A stretch of DNA of 64,000 bases from Cyclina sinensis (GCA_012932295.1 JAAONU010000004.1:23010872-23074871), one strand, 5' to 3'. Shown: positions 49,969-62,075, numbered from the stretch's first letter. The notes: a model not told the origin generated them from the letters alone. Program-made: numbers and translations.

Positions 49969-50574
49969 CTATTGATCAGTTATTGTGGGTCATTTTTATA
50001 GACGTAATCGAGGGGGAATTTTAGAGGAATTCGGATTGTTTCAGAAAAGGGGTCACTTATATATATATTCAGAAACATGGACAAAATTATCAATACTAGT
50101 CATGCGTAAAAGTGTTATTTATGCAGCATACTTTTCTGAGACCAAAAACTGACAGTACATTTTACCATTTTTGTTTGAATAATGACTTTCACCATCCACC
50201 TAGCTGTTGAATTTAAATCAAGCAGTCATTACAAGAAATAAAAGTTTAACTATTTAAACATACTGCAAAACTTAACTCCGTGGAAATAAGAATAAACTTA
50301 TTTTTTTCAAGAGTAATTTATCAATTATTTTATCACATTATTTACCGTTTTGAAACAAATTACCTACAGAAAAATACGAAAAGAAGTCAGAGAAATATCC
50401 GGTCATTACAACAATTTACAATACACCAGAAAATGAGATGCTTTTCCCGCAACTCGAACCGAAAGTTGCTTACAATTTCGTAGACAATATCAATGGCAAA
50501 TCTGCAAGGAAAAGCAACATTATAGACTATAGACAAAAGCCAAAGCGCTTATTATCTGACGTCGGCTGGCAGAG

Positions 50575-50580
50575 TTTATT
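50575..50580 (-). promoter_or_regulatory. Possible poly(A) signal of the glycosyltransferase gene
   Basis: AATAAA on the - strand, about 330 bases beyond the stop codon at 50907-50909. Confidence 0.35.
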
Positions 50581-50906
50581 TTAACAAATGAAGGTGTACA
50601 GTCAGTCAAGAAATAAGTCTTATATTCCTTCTTTGATGCTAGTATTGCGCTCTTAAATGGTATAACATCACTGAATACATTATAAATATGACAAAGACAG
50701 ACGTAAAGACAACCTGTCCACGTTCATTTACCCTAAAAATATATAATTTGAAATTTAAAGAAATGACCTAAACTTAAAGGTATTTGTTTGTATCATTTCA
50801 TACAAAAGCGGAAAAAAGCCAGCAAAATAGAACCATTATAACAAATACCAAATATTGGATAGAGATATGGATCAATTATATGTTTATGAAGTTTCGTTTA
50901 CTTGAT

Positions 50907-52931
50907 TTACAAAGTTGGAAATTTATACTTGATTTGTTTTAGTGTACGAATCCATGCAATTGCATTTGCAACATCGGAATATTCTAAAATGTTCCTTTCA
51001 TAAAGCTCTATGTATAATTCAACCATACGTTGTTCAAGAGTGTCAGATTTTCCTCTCCAACGTTGAAGCACATCTACAAGAGCATCAGTTTGTTCATATA
51101 AAGGAATCTCACTGTTGAAATCTGCTTTGATATTGTGAGCATTCCGTACATGTTCGACACAAGGGCTTACAAATCCAATAGTTTCTCCAATATCCCACAT
51201 CAGCCTTTGTGTCAGATAACTTCGCCAGATATCACTCACTCGTCCATGAACAGTCATAGGAAGAAGTAATCCCCATAGTGCGGAGAACATAGTCGCTTGT
51301 GAGTTAAATGGGGCCAACGTCCCTGCTTGAAGAATAATCTGAAGCTTATCATGAAACTTTATTTGCTCTATTCTAGTTAACCTCCATATCGCGTCGACAT
51401 CCGGTCCGACTTTGGCAAGACTCTGAATGACTCCTATTTTCGACGGTTGAACGTGTTCTTTTGTCATATTTTTAATGCCTGCACATGTGGCAAAATTGCG
51501 TATTTCACCAAGAGGAAATCCTCTAGGCCATGGAATATTTTCATTTGAAGAAAACGCCGAATAGGGGTTATAAACATTTCCTTTAGGTGACACATACCAT
51601 TCGTCAGGAATGGAAAAGTTTCTGATAAGTATATTGTCATCGTCGAAGTCGAAAATTGATTCAGCACCATGCATTATAGCGTACACATAACCGATGTTTT
51701 TCCTTCCGAAATGGTTCCAGGGAATGTGTTTTGTAAGTTCAAGACCTTGTATCGTCATCATCTTTTGTTCATTTACACTTAAAAATTTAATAAAGAAATG
51801 CGAGGTAACATTTTTGTATACATTTTGTGGTGTCTTTATATCTGCAACAATCACCAAACACATTTTATTAGCAGCATTTGAAATAGCATTTCCGAGCGAA
51901 TGTATTGTTGTCACTACTCCCCATAAAGTACATGTTACATTATCTCGCAAAATATACGGTGTTACCGACATACTCAAAGATGGACCAAAATATGTACGAG
52001 TCTTTTTACCATTGAAGGTAGTCCCGCTTACACCTATTATATTTTTTGAAGGAACATTTAATCTGTATTTCGAGTCTTGATAGATCTTGTCCATCACATC
52101 TGGATCTTTAATACAATGCAACAAGAAGTATCTGTCGCACAGTCCTGGTTTGAATGACACTTTGGCTTTGAAAATAACAATATTATTTATAGGAACAGTA
52201 ATGACGTCATCATAGATTGACAACCAGACACCTATTGTAGGGGCACCCCAATGTTTATCGTATAATTCTTTTTTCGATTCACAATTGTTTAAATCAAAAC
52301 AGTATTTTCTTTCAGAAATGCGCTGAACTAGTTCTTTTCCCAAAATTACGAACATGTCATCCACTTTATTAAATACAGTGACGTATTTCATCTCCATGTT
52401 CAAGGACCAACCAAGGTACATAAGTGGTGACACGTTTTCCCAGACTACTCTGAATGAAGGATCGCATATATATACGTCGTCATCCATTTTCCCCACAAAC
52501 TGAGCATCTGGGAATAGCTCCATGGACAATTTGAACCATTTTGCGAACTTTTCTCCAAAACGTACCGCTTTTCCGGAATAAGACGAATTTATGAATATAA
52601 TATCGGTGTAGCTTGAAGACTCTGTAGTCGTTTCCTTTGTAGGTTTATTTAGTAAAAAGTAAATTTTAACATTGCTTGTCTTATAGTTTGCAAACAGCTT
52701 CCGATGAATATTTCGTAGTTTAACATTTTTGTCAGCACTTAATATTCCAATCACACCATATGGATGACCATCAGATTTATCAAAAGCGTTTTGTACCTGT
52801 ATGTTTTTCCTACCAGAATTTAATTGAAATGTCAATGTCAGAAAGCTTACTATTGCAAGTATGATACATGTGAAAGAAGCAAACCTGTGTTTGCTACCAA
52901 TATTATACCGTCCCATGTTCATTGCAAGCAT
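50907..52931 (-). CDS. Two-domain Golgi-type glycosyltransferase: GT31-like plus STELLO/DUF288-like
   Basis: One uninterrupted frame of 674 codons, with an in-frame TAG directly before the first ATG; Met4 and Met6 are also possible starts. Residues 17-37 are a single hydrophobic anchor after a basic N-terminus (type II membrane protein, probably Golgi). Residues about 58-270 resemble GT31 galactosyltransferase-like enzymes: YGVIGILSA, KIYFLLNKP and VGKMDDDVYI, the DxD metal/nucleotide-sugar site at 150-152. Residues about 330-670 match the STELLO (DUF288) family: HIPWNHFGRKNIGYVYAI (402-419), FDFDDDNIL (427-435), RGFPLGEI, IGVIQSLAKVGPDVDAIWRL (499-518), LAPFNSQAT (539-547), SDIWRSYLTQRLMWDIG (566-582). 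In plants STELLO proteins act in the Golgi on cellulose synthase trafficking; DUF288 proteins also occur in nematodes, with little known of their role. Substrate here is unknown. The lack of introns is unusual beside the split MRH genes and may mean a retrocopy or transferred origin. Confidence 0.95.
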   Translation of the reverse strand: MLAMNMGRYNIGSKHRFASFTCIILAIVSFLTLTFQLNSGRKNIQVQNAFDKSDGHPYGVIGILSADKNVKLRNIHRKLFANYKTSNVKIYFLLNKPTKETTTESSSYTDIIFINSSYSGKAVRFGEKFAKWFKLSMELFPDAQFVGKMDDDVYICDPSFRVVWENVSPLMYLGWSLNMEMKYVTVFNKVDDMFVILGKELVQRISERKYCFDLNNCESKKELYDKHWGAPTIGVWLSIYDDVITVPINNIVIFKAKVSFKPGLCDRYFLLHCIKDPDVMDKIYQDSKYRLNVPSKNIIGVSGTTFNGKKTRTYFGPSLSMSVTPYILRDNVTCTLWGVVTTIHSLGNAISNAANKMCLVIVADIKTPQNVYKNVTSHFFIKFLSVNEQKMMTIQGLELTKHIPWNHFGRKNIGYVYAIMHGAESIFDFDDDNILIRNFSIPDEWYVSPKGNVYNPYSAFSSNENIPWPRGFPLGEIRNFATCAGIKNMTKEHVQPSKIGVIQSLAKVGPDVDAIWRLTRIEQIKFHDKLQIILQAGTLAPFNSQATMFSALWGLLLPMTVHGRVSDIWRSYLTQRLMWDIGETIGFVSPCVEHVRNAHNIKADFNSEIPLYEQTDALVDVLQRWRGKSDTLEQRMVELYIELYERNILEYSDVANAIAWIRTLKQIKYKFPTL

Positions 52932-53079
52932 CTAAACACATCTGATAATCATGTAATATGGAAATACTCTTTACAATTTGTTTTACAGTATGCGTATGCA
53001 ATTGTAAGAAATAAACCATTTAAATCAACAATTTATCGGTTTACATATGAGTTCACTGCGAACAATATGTAAATACAGG

Positions 53080-53520
53080 AGTGTACGAGATATGTAAATC
53101 ATTAATATACGTATTTAAATATGGATATGTACGTGTCAATTTATTTTGCGAATAAGTATATGACTAAAATACGGTATACTTTTAAAATGCTGATATCTTG
53201 CTATACAGAAATACAGGATTGTCATAACAAGTCCGTATATTACTAAGATTAGGTATTCTTAGAAATACTTAAATCTAAAAAGACTACTTGTGCACGAATA
53301 TCGGTATACTGCTAAAATACGGGTTTCCATATATTTGAAAAACAAAACAGGAATAAAGAGTATTTCCCATATGTACTGAAATACGGGAGTCAATTTATAG
53401 ATCAAATACAGCATTCAAGAAAAAATACTGGAACACCGTAAAAATCTAAAATATGGGAGTATCGGTATGTGTTTAGAATACGAGCGTTTCATCCGTATGT
53501 TTCTCGAACACGTCCGTCCA
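53080..53520. repeat. Degenerate repeats of ACTAAAATACGGT-like words upstream of the glycosyltransferase
   Basis: aaaatacggtatac, aaatacaggatt, aaaatacgggtt, gaaatacgggagt, aaatatgggagtatcggtatg and similar words recur about every 40-50 bases. Old minisatellite in the 5' flank; a regulatory role is not shown. Confidence 0.5.
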
Positions 53521-55715
53521 CACGCTTTAAAATATGTACATCATAAAATGGTTTGGATGTCACTAATTTTAACAACGAATATTCCAAGAAAACTATTGAT
53601 AAAGAGATAAACAAATAAAAAGTATATCTGGAAACTGGCATAAAAAGATAATTATATGACTACTTATTATTTTGTATATTATACTTGAAACTGATCGGAC
53701 ATTATCAAATGACTTTTATCATTGTCTTTGTTATTTCTTACGCAACAGCTCACACCACTGATCGAGCGCTTTTTGACATTTTGACGAAATTTTGATCGAG
53801 TGCCATTTGACTGGCTAGTTGGAGAATAAAATGATATGGGCTAAAGTAAAGCATAGGCCTAGATCCAGATAACTCGTGGTCATAGGCTGACTTGCCAGCT
53901 TCTTTGCAGACATATTCAGTCATCATGAATGGCACTTCACAATTACCCTACTTCAGTTTGAACGGAATCTAAATTTTATGATGAATTGCTGTGTTCATTG
54001 AAATTCTACTGACATTGCAGCAAACAGTGAACAGTGTCGCTATACTGTGCTCGAGAAGTGTTAAAAGTAAGATGTATTTTGCGGATCTCTATGTATATTG
54101 TAGCAAAACATTTGATTCATTTGACTTAGTGTGCATACCTAAAATTTGTATGAAGTATGTAGTACGGACAATTTTTCGTTGTCTTATGACTAAATCTAGT
54201 CACGTAGTAGAAACTCACAGAAAAAGAAGTGTTTTACAAGTCCTCTATGGTTGTTAAAATCCAAATTACTTTGTTTCGTAAGACATTTTGACGTCCCCTA
54301 AAAACAGTAATAAAAGTAAAAGAAAAGTCAGACGTTATTAGCACGGTTAAACGAGCACAGACACTGCGCCTGCAACTGCTGCATTCTGTCTGTAATGAAC
54401 CGACAGAAAGGCCCTAATTCTTCATCATGTTGAATCTATAACAGTCCTAAAGAAGGCCATATGTATGTTTAAAAATTATTTTTGTAGCCTCTGAAATCAC
54501 GCATCTGACAGGCTACTAAAAATCTTCAAATATGTTGCTTAACATGAAAGTCATCCGGAAGCAGTTTGCGTTCTGTGTCAATGAGTGTTGACCAACAAAA
54601 TCCAAACCTGGTCCAGTTGTGGGCCTTAGTTGATCATGTCTGTACGGGTAAATTCGTGCATTTATCCCTGAATGAGTACAAGATGACCATTGAAATACTA
54701 ATTTAGAAGGACTCTTGTTCTTATAGAAATCATACCCTCACAAATTTTAGATTACTTATTTTTTGTTCCTAGAGAAATACAGTCGTTTCATACAATCATG
54801 GCTGTTGCAATATTGGTCTGTCAGTACAAACTGGTTGAAACTGTGTTCATAATCTTTTACGATTTCCTATGCAACAGTTAGAGCGTGCAGGGAATTTTAA
54901 AGTAAAGATGTTAGATTAAGTTCTTGACGTGACAGTTCGTTTATTAGCTGAATAAAATTATCTTTATTTAGAATGGTTTGTAAACAGATAACATTTTAGT
55001 TTAATGGATTGGGTTATTGTGTTGAATTCTAACTTTTTTCTGGAACAAACCAGCACTTTGTTAATTCTCTGTAGGAATATTTTCTAGAAGGAGTTTGTCA
55101 ATTGGTAATAACATCCAAAGATACCTGTTTAAGGTTAAAGGTAGAATGGCGGACATTAGCGGATTATTTACATTAGTCCCTCCATTTGGATTCCTCTGCT
55201 TTCATCGCTGTTTCCTTTTTTGGCAAAGTGATGATTAAGCCTAATCATTTGCAAAAAGGGTAGTCAGATTACACATTTAATTTAGCAACATGTTTTGCTA
55301 AAACCATCATGTTTGTTGTTTTGTAATCCTAACTTTTTATTTAATATATAAGTGGTAATTTTCACAACTAAAAGTCAAGACAATTACAAAGAGAAACAAG
55401 GATAATATAAGAAGACTCGAATTGAAAGAACCAATGTGCAATTTGGTCTACCTTTGACGTTATCTGAGGAAGGGAGATAATTTGTTATTAGAAATGTCCC
55501 TCATACATTTTAACGTATTGATGAAGTATTTATGAAACATGCAATATGAATTGAGTAAAAAAACAAATAAGAGTTATCAATTTATAACACGTACGCTCAC
55601 CGAGAGAAATTTTGGACCGTTAAAAAAATCATTTGTAGTAGGGATGTTTATATTCTCTCTGTTATCTGTGTTCATGCATTTCAAAATTGCATTTGTTTGC
55701 CATTGCAAATTTCTA
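53521..55715. other. Intergenic, nothing recognised
   Basis: No supported gene, RNA or repeat. Short frames only. Confidence 0.35.
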
Positions 55716-55723
55716 TCATAGAA

Positions 55724-56153
55724 CAAAGATGTCACTAAGTACAAGTACATTTTATGAGCATTGATATAGAAATAGCAAAGTGACAAACATTTACATAATT
55801 TGAGACACAAAGTTATAACTTTTGCTGCATTCTTTGTTAAACTAAATTGCAATAAATCAGATTACAAACTTTATTGTTCCAGTGTAGATTTTACAGCCGA
55901 AGCAGAACTAATGTTCCCTGGTATGTCGCATACGATAAATAAAGAATTTTTAACATCAAAATGAAGATATTGTCAAATAAACTGTAGGGCGTATAAAACT
56001 TCACAATAACCTGCATCGTCTCACACATTAAACTTTTAAGACAGTCTTTTGATAGCTATGGAAAGTGTCTATAAGACATTTCTATATCAATGCTCATAAA
56101 ATGTACTTAGTGACATAAGACAGTCTTTTGATAGCTATGGAAAGTGTCTATAC
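55724..56153. repeat. Mixed inverted and direct repeats
   Basis: 55727-55773 is the reverse complement of 56079-56119 apart from a 6-base gap. agacagtcttttgatagcta occurs at 56039 and again at 56119, both followed by the same 14 bases. Confidence 0.75.
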
Positions 56154-56650
56154 AATATCAGAGACATAAATATTAACGCGATTAACATTGCGTAGCTGTT
56201 ACTATAAGGCTGTTTTAGTTCACTGGAGAGAAGATCTAAGGGAATGCAGGTCACCATAATAGTGTACATATATCTAATTTTAAACGCGAAAGAATAGAAA
56301 GTCCATTTTTTAAAAATTTCTATGAGAACTTTCTAGACCGTGTATAACGACTTTTGTCTCAAATTAAACACATGGAAATGTTGTTTTAAGTACAAGAACC
56401 CGAAAGAACCACGTGACTGGACAGCTTTTAATATAATCATTGGAAGCGATTTGTGGATCAACCCGTTTTCACTTCACTTTTATTATCGCAGTTTCTTTTC
56501 CTGGCATAGTCACTATGATAGCCCCTCATATCCGTACATAACACTGGTCACGATTTCTCTATTCGCCTACATTGAGCACCTCAAATAAGATTTTACTAAT
56601 GAAATAAATCTAATTTATTCAATAGAGATTATAACTTCGCGACATATTTG

Positions 56651-58359
56651 CACCCCTACTAAACGGTGGCTCTTTCACATTTTGGTGACCTGTTTAAATG
56701 AGAGCCCTCGACACTTCCGTTGTAGAGCCCTCGACCAAAACAAGGCTGAAAAAGGTAAGCACATTTTATAAAAATGTACGTTTTTAAAGAACATGCTTGT
56801 TTTTCAAAAATCGAAGAATGTCATGCCACGTAGAACATTTTTCTCATCATTTTGGATGCAATTTCAATAAGAAATACCCCAAAATGACGTTGCTAGAACT
56901 TGTACCAAATATCAACTCGTGTGTTTTCTTTCACGAGGAGACACTCCTTGAGTCATTTCTCTACCGTGAAGTAGATGTTGGCTCACATAATCGTACATGT
57001 AACATTGTTCCAACCTCCTCTTTGGCTCAACACAACAATTGTTCACAGAGATCGTTTAAAAACAAAATACACACATTTTTTTCAAATGTGATAGAGCCAT
57101 CGACAATGTGCTGGCGCCATCGGCATTGTGGAAGAGCCATCGGAAATGTGATCGAGCCAACACCTCATTCAATAAGTGTTAATATTGTATGTTAAAAAGC
57201 ACAAAAAAAAGCGACGGCCTGATTTCTTTTTTTTTCAAAGTTGGTAAAACTTTATTGAAAAGATCGGATATTGTTTTGTCTTCTTTTCCAGCATTATTGG
57301 GTATATCGTTTTCAATGACTTCTGCTTCATGTTCCGAACTAATTGAGCTAGGTTCTTCAATATCTGCTACATCGCTATCTATGAAATGTTCGTCTAATGA
57401 GTACAAATAACTTCTTCATCACTGATTGAATGGCTTTCAAGTAAAAAATTCAATGTTCTTTTTTAAGTTTTCCAAGGTGTAGAATGTTTAGCTGCCGAAA
57501 ATATTGTCTTTAATCTAGAGTATTTCATTTGCGTTTTTGGAGCTTGAACCTTGGATGCGTTTTCTTTCATTCGTTTTCGCCGATGTGGTGCCTCGAAAAT
57601 TCTTTCCTCCATGTTTCTTTTAGTCATGTTCATTGCTTTAACACTAACTTCTGAGTCGTTAAATTATGAATATACTATTATTGGGTAATGAAAAACTAGT
57701 TCACATACGTGAAACATGAAGGAATCTGATTGAACAAATATTCGAAACATTTCAAGAAAGTAAGTCTTTATCAACTCATGCAATTTAGTCTAGACCTGAA
57801 TTTCGATCGGTATAATTCCACAATAACAACTCTTTATGGATGATGGTGTTGGCTCTGTCACATTTTCGAGGGCTCTTTCACAATGCCGATGGCGCCAGCA
57901 CATTGTCGATTGCTCGATCACATTTGAAAAAATGTGAGTATTTTGTTTTTAACCGAGCTCTCTGAACTATTTTTTTGTGTTGAGCCAAAGAGGAGGTTGG
58001 TACAATGTTACATGCACGATTAAGTAAGCCAACATCTACTTCATGGTAGAAAAATTACTCAAGGCGTGTTTCCTCGTAAAAGAAAACACACGAGTTGATA
58101 TTTGATAAAACTTCTAGCAACGTCCTTTTGGGGTATTTCTTATCAAAACTGCATCCAAAATGATGAGAAAAATGTTCTACGTGGCATGACATTCTTCGAT
58201 TTTTGAAAAACAAGCATGTTCTTTAAAAACGTACATTTTTATAAAATGTGCTTACCTTTTTCAGCCTTGTTTTGGTCGAGGGCTCTACAACGGAAGCGTC
58301 GAGGGCTCTCATTTAAACAGATCACCAAAATGTGAAAGAGCCACCGTTTAGTAGGGGTG
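56651..58359. mobile_element. Complete fold-back DNA element with 514-bp inverted arms
   Basis: The left arm (56651 to about 57166) and right arm (about 57843-58359) are reverse complements over their whole length, starting CACCCCTACTAAACGG and ending in its complement. The direct repeat ATTTG flanks both sides (56646-56650 and 58360-58364), giving a 5-bp target duplication. The arms contain repeated gagccctcgac and gagccatcg words. The central 675 bases carry the broken frames listed separately. The frame of 132 codons at 56797-57195 lies in the arm and I do not call it. The family is not assigned: terminal CAC and a 5-bp duplication occur in Transib/RAG-like elements, but I see no transposase. 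Confidence 0.9.
57179..57633 (-). pseudogene. Broken coding remnant inside the fold-back element
   Basis: The first frame runs from ATG at 57633 to a stop at 57463 (56 codons) and is very basic: RIFEAPHRRKRMKEN, QMKYSRLKTIFSAAKH. After a frame change the second frame (57406-57179, 75 codons) is acidic: DEHFIDSDVADIEEPSSISS, then KTISDLFNKVLPTLKKK. Basic-then-acidic N-terminal regions are common in transposases and DNA-binding proteins, so this may be the remains of the element's own gene, or captured host sequence. No catalytic motif is present and no family recognised. Confidence 0.5.
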
Positions 58360-58364
58360 ATTTG

Positions 58365-59630
58365 ACTTGACTATGAATTAGGTCAAATGTTAGGTTGGAC
58401 AATTACCATGAAACAAATCAGGGCTAAAATGTTCTTTCGTGTTCAAAATAATATATAATAATGATAATTTATTTAAAAAAAAATGTTTTTACCGCTAGCA
58501 AAATGAATTCACTTCACTTTAAACGTAGAAACCACACATAATTGTCATATTCACGAAATGATTATAGAGGCTTTAGAATGACACTTGCAATGCAGTAATT
58601 GAAGTATAAGATCAAATATCTAATATACATCCGTTACATGTTCTGAACGGTGCCTGTTGCATAGATATTTTTAAGATGTGTTTGTGATAATGTGAGAGGC
58701 CTCGGAGAAAAAAGTGGCCTGTTGTCGGTACTAACTATGTCTGATATCGTTTTTGTGCATATTTATGTCTTCCTGATATGTTTCTGTCAATACATCGCGA
58801 GTTTAGGTCTGTTTTCGGTATAAAATAATGTAAACAAAATATATATTTTCATTTGGACATATTTTGTCATAATGTAGATTTATGGATTTTTTGCCTTACG
58901 TTTCTGTGAAATCCTGATATGTTTTCCTGGCGTTAAAGACTTAAGTATGACATCATATTATTAGACAGGGTGTTTGTAAGATTGTCACGTTGACTGGCCT
59001 TCATATTGACAGTTTGTTTTCTCAAGTTAAACAGATAAATAAAATAATCATCGATCATTTTGTATATTTATATATATCTTCAGTTGTGCTGCTGAGATGA
59101 CCTTTTTATTTTATATCTTCGAACGCTTGGATACAGCCATTAATAGCACGGACAAGAAAACAATTCATGTAAATACATGCTGCCAAATCGAAGTCATAAA
59201 ATTGATTTTCATAGAATGATTTCAACTACTATGTTCTGAAAAACAAGTTCAGAGGGACCAGCAGTTTGTAATTTGCTGCAAAATATGGCCCGCTTAGTTG
59301 TACTGAAGAGTTTATAAAGCCGGATATTTTATACTATGTTCGCCACTGTAAATAGTTAATGGTTTACCGTGCAGCTTATGCTGTGCAATACTGGTAAACA
59401 TAAAACGTAATTACTCTTACTATTACATACCTTGTTAAGTTTCTGAAATGGACTTATGATTCTTATGGCTTTTATACAATAAAACATACCTAATAGAGTG
59501 CTCATTAAAACCTTTTTGACTGAAAACTTTGCACTCATGACTTAAGCTAAAATATTTTCATTTCAAATTAAATACCAATCTTAGTTTAACTTTAAAAAAA
59601 CAATCATATATTCCTATGTGGCTTTAAAAA
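58365..59630. other. Intergenic, nothing recognised
   Basis: AT-rich; no gene or clear repeat. Confidence 0.35.
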
Positions 59631-59634
59631 GGAG

Positions 59635-59705
59635 GAAATGTATGCTCTTTGTGGGGTTCGAACTCCTGACCTTTGCTTTAAGTTCTATTGTAACTGTTAG
59701 CTGAA
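59635..59705 (-). mobile_element. tRNA-like fragment
   Basis: On the - strand ggtcaggagttcgaacccc is a good B box with flanking pairing bases. The upstream half is not tRNA-like. Probably a SINE remnant. Confidence 0.4.
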
Positions 59706-59709
59706 AAGA

Positions 59710-60290
59710 AATATTTGCCTAGCAGCCCATCGCCCTAGCGGCTGAAGATATACATGGCGTATCACATTAAAATAGATTTTTGAACACAGTTCAAACAAAC
59801 AAAAAAGATATAAAAAGAGATTTGAGGTGTATTTTTGCAAATAAAAAGGAGTTTTTGTCGCGAAAAGACGTAACTATTTGCTATCTTAAGACTCCTAGTG
59901 ACAAAGAGGCCTTAAATAACATAGTGCATCAGATTTGAAACAGTAATCAGAAATCAGTTCTAACATACGTTCTTAACAAACGGGGTTGAAATTTTTTTTT
60001 GAAATTTAACAAATTGAATGACGATCAAAAAGTGCTTCCTATCTGTAAGCTGCCAACCGCCTAACGGCCTAGGTTTTACATCGTACATCGTATATCGCAG
60101 TAAAGTGTTTTTCTAAGTCTAAATATATAGAATAAACAACAGGTATTCTGGGCGTATTTTTCAAATTTAAAGAAAAAAAACCAAGGATAGTTCGTGAAAA
60201 GAAAAATGCTATTTGTAGACCACTAGCAGCGCAGCGGTCTTATATAGACGTTGTGTTTCATTGTAAAAGAAGTATTTCCGCACTCAGTTT
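59710..60290 (+). repeat. Satellite block 1, about 165-bp monomers
   Basis: About four diverged monomers, recognisable by ctagcggcta/ctagcagcgcagcggtct, then tatacatagtgcatcacagtt, then a purine-rich stretch. Anchors lie near 59735, 59890, 60050 and 60222. Same orientation as block 3. Confidence 0.7.
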
Positions 60291-60299
60291 TTACAAGTG

Positions 60300-60700
60300 A
60301 CATAAGCTATTTATTTCTCACGATTTTTAAAAGAAAGAAAGAATGAGATATAGTCAGTCGGTTGCGCGGTCAATCAGCCGGGCGGTCGGTCGATCAATCC
60401 GTCAGACAGTGATGATGTGAGCCAACCGGTAAGTAAGTAAGTTAGTAAAATATTAAAGGTAGGTCGGATTAAAATATTCATATTTACTTTCTTATTGATG
60501 ACTGACTGACTGGCCGACTCATCGACCAACCCATCACTCACTCACCCACCCATCCACCACACATTTACTCACTTACTTTTCTTTCCTTTTTTCATTCTTT
60601 CATTCTTTCTTTCTTTCTTTCTGTTTTTCTCTCTTCCTCTTTTCTTTCTTTTCTTTTTTAGATTATGAGAGACACATAAAATACGTTAATTGTTGAAATA
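60300..60700. repeat. Low-complexity centre between inverted satellite blocks
   Basis: Left half: aaagaaagaaagaatgag, then GTCGGTCGATC-like words. Right half: gactgactgactggcc, CACCCACCCATCC, then cattctttctttctttcttt. The right half roughly mirrors the left, so the symmetry of the flanking satellite blocks continues through the centre (near 60480-60500). Confidence 0.65.
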
Positions 60701-60719
60701 AGATAAGAAAATAGTTAAA

Positions 60720-61540
60720 AAATAATTCTCTATGAAACACAACGCATATTTGAGGCCGCAGGACCGCTTGGCCGCTAGCAGTCTAAAGGTGGCAAATACC
60801 CTTACAAATAGTATTTTACTAAAAAAAATCATCATTTTTAAAGTTGCAGTTATACACACCAAAACCCTTTTGTTTATGCTGTTTGTTTGAACTGAGTTCA
60901 GAAATACTATTTCAACTGTGACACTCTGGGCCGCCAGCAGCCACAAGAAAAGCTACAGCTACTCTTCATGAAAAAAATTTAAATTTACGAATGTATACAA
61001 CAGTTTTTTGTTTATGTTGTTGTGTTTAAAGTAAAGATCAGAAAAAAAAAAAACTATTTAAACTGTGACACTCTAGACCGCCAGCATTCTAAAGAGCAAA
61101 AAATTCTGTTAATGAAAAACCTAGCAGCATAAAGATAGCAAGTTCTTAAAACCACCTGTTTTGAATATGCAAAAGTACACACAAAACGGTTCGTAACGGT
61201 TGTTAGCGGTTCAGAAACGCTTTTTTTAATTGTGATGCGCTTTATATACCAAAGGCCGCTTGGACGCTAGCAGTCTAAGAAAAGAAACAACTTCTTTCGT
61301 GGAAAAACCCTTTTTCAATTTTCAAAAGAACCCAATCCCCATTTGTTTATGTTGTTTGTTAAAACTGAGGTCAGAAATATTATTTTTACAGCGATACAAT
61401 ACGTATAACTTTGATCGCTAAGCCGCCGGGCCGTAGCAGTATAAAAATAGAAAAAATCTTTTCCGGAAAATTAACCCCTATTTCTTAAACTTGCAAAAAA
61501 ACCACCCCAAACACCTTTTGTTAATGTTGTTTGTTTGTTT
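60720..61540 (-). repeat. Satellite block 2, inverted relative to blocks 1 and 3
   Basis: About five monomers in the reverse direction: ccgcttggccgctagcagtct near 60765, then related sites near 60930, 61080, 61258 and 61425, each preceded by ttgtttatgttgtttgtttgaactgagttcagaaata-like sequence. Confidence 0.72.
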
Positions 61541-62075
61541 GTCAAACATCCTCCAAATCACCATGTGTCTTGAAAATATATGTATAAAATTTATTTCATA
61601 TCGTATATGCATTCTACTTACTATTTTAGATTATTTATATCTAGAGTGTATATCGTTCAACATAAATGCAGATCGGACTAAAAGTATGACGCTTTTGATT
61701 TCTAAACATGGGTTATCGTGTTGAAACTGACATACTAAGAATCTGGCACACCTTATGTTTATTTTCAATTTGACCGCATTGTTAATAGATGGACTCTCGT
61801 TTCAGTTGATATATTCTGTATAATTGTGTAGATTTCTTTAGGACACAAAGAATGACATCTTTTGAACTCCACATATGTAGTATCGTGTTAATATTGACAT
61901 ACATAAAAGGTTTTCAACATTGTACGGTTAATTTCTATTTACTCTCAATGACAAAACATTAGTTCTGTCATAATATGCAATTAACTATTATCAGGGTTAG
62001 CACATTATGAATTTTTATACAGCATGTTTTGAGAGACAGCCACAAAAGTTCGTTACTAGTAGGTGAATAAGGCAT
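61541..62075. other. Spacer between satellite blocks, nothing recognised
   Basis: Short chance frames only. Confidence 0.35.

Noticed and set aside
56797..57195. 132-codon frame in the left arm of the fold-back element
   Set aside because: It lies in the terminal inverted arm and includes the repeated gagccatcg words; no family recognised.
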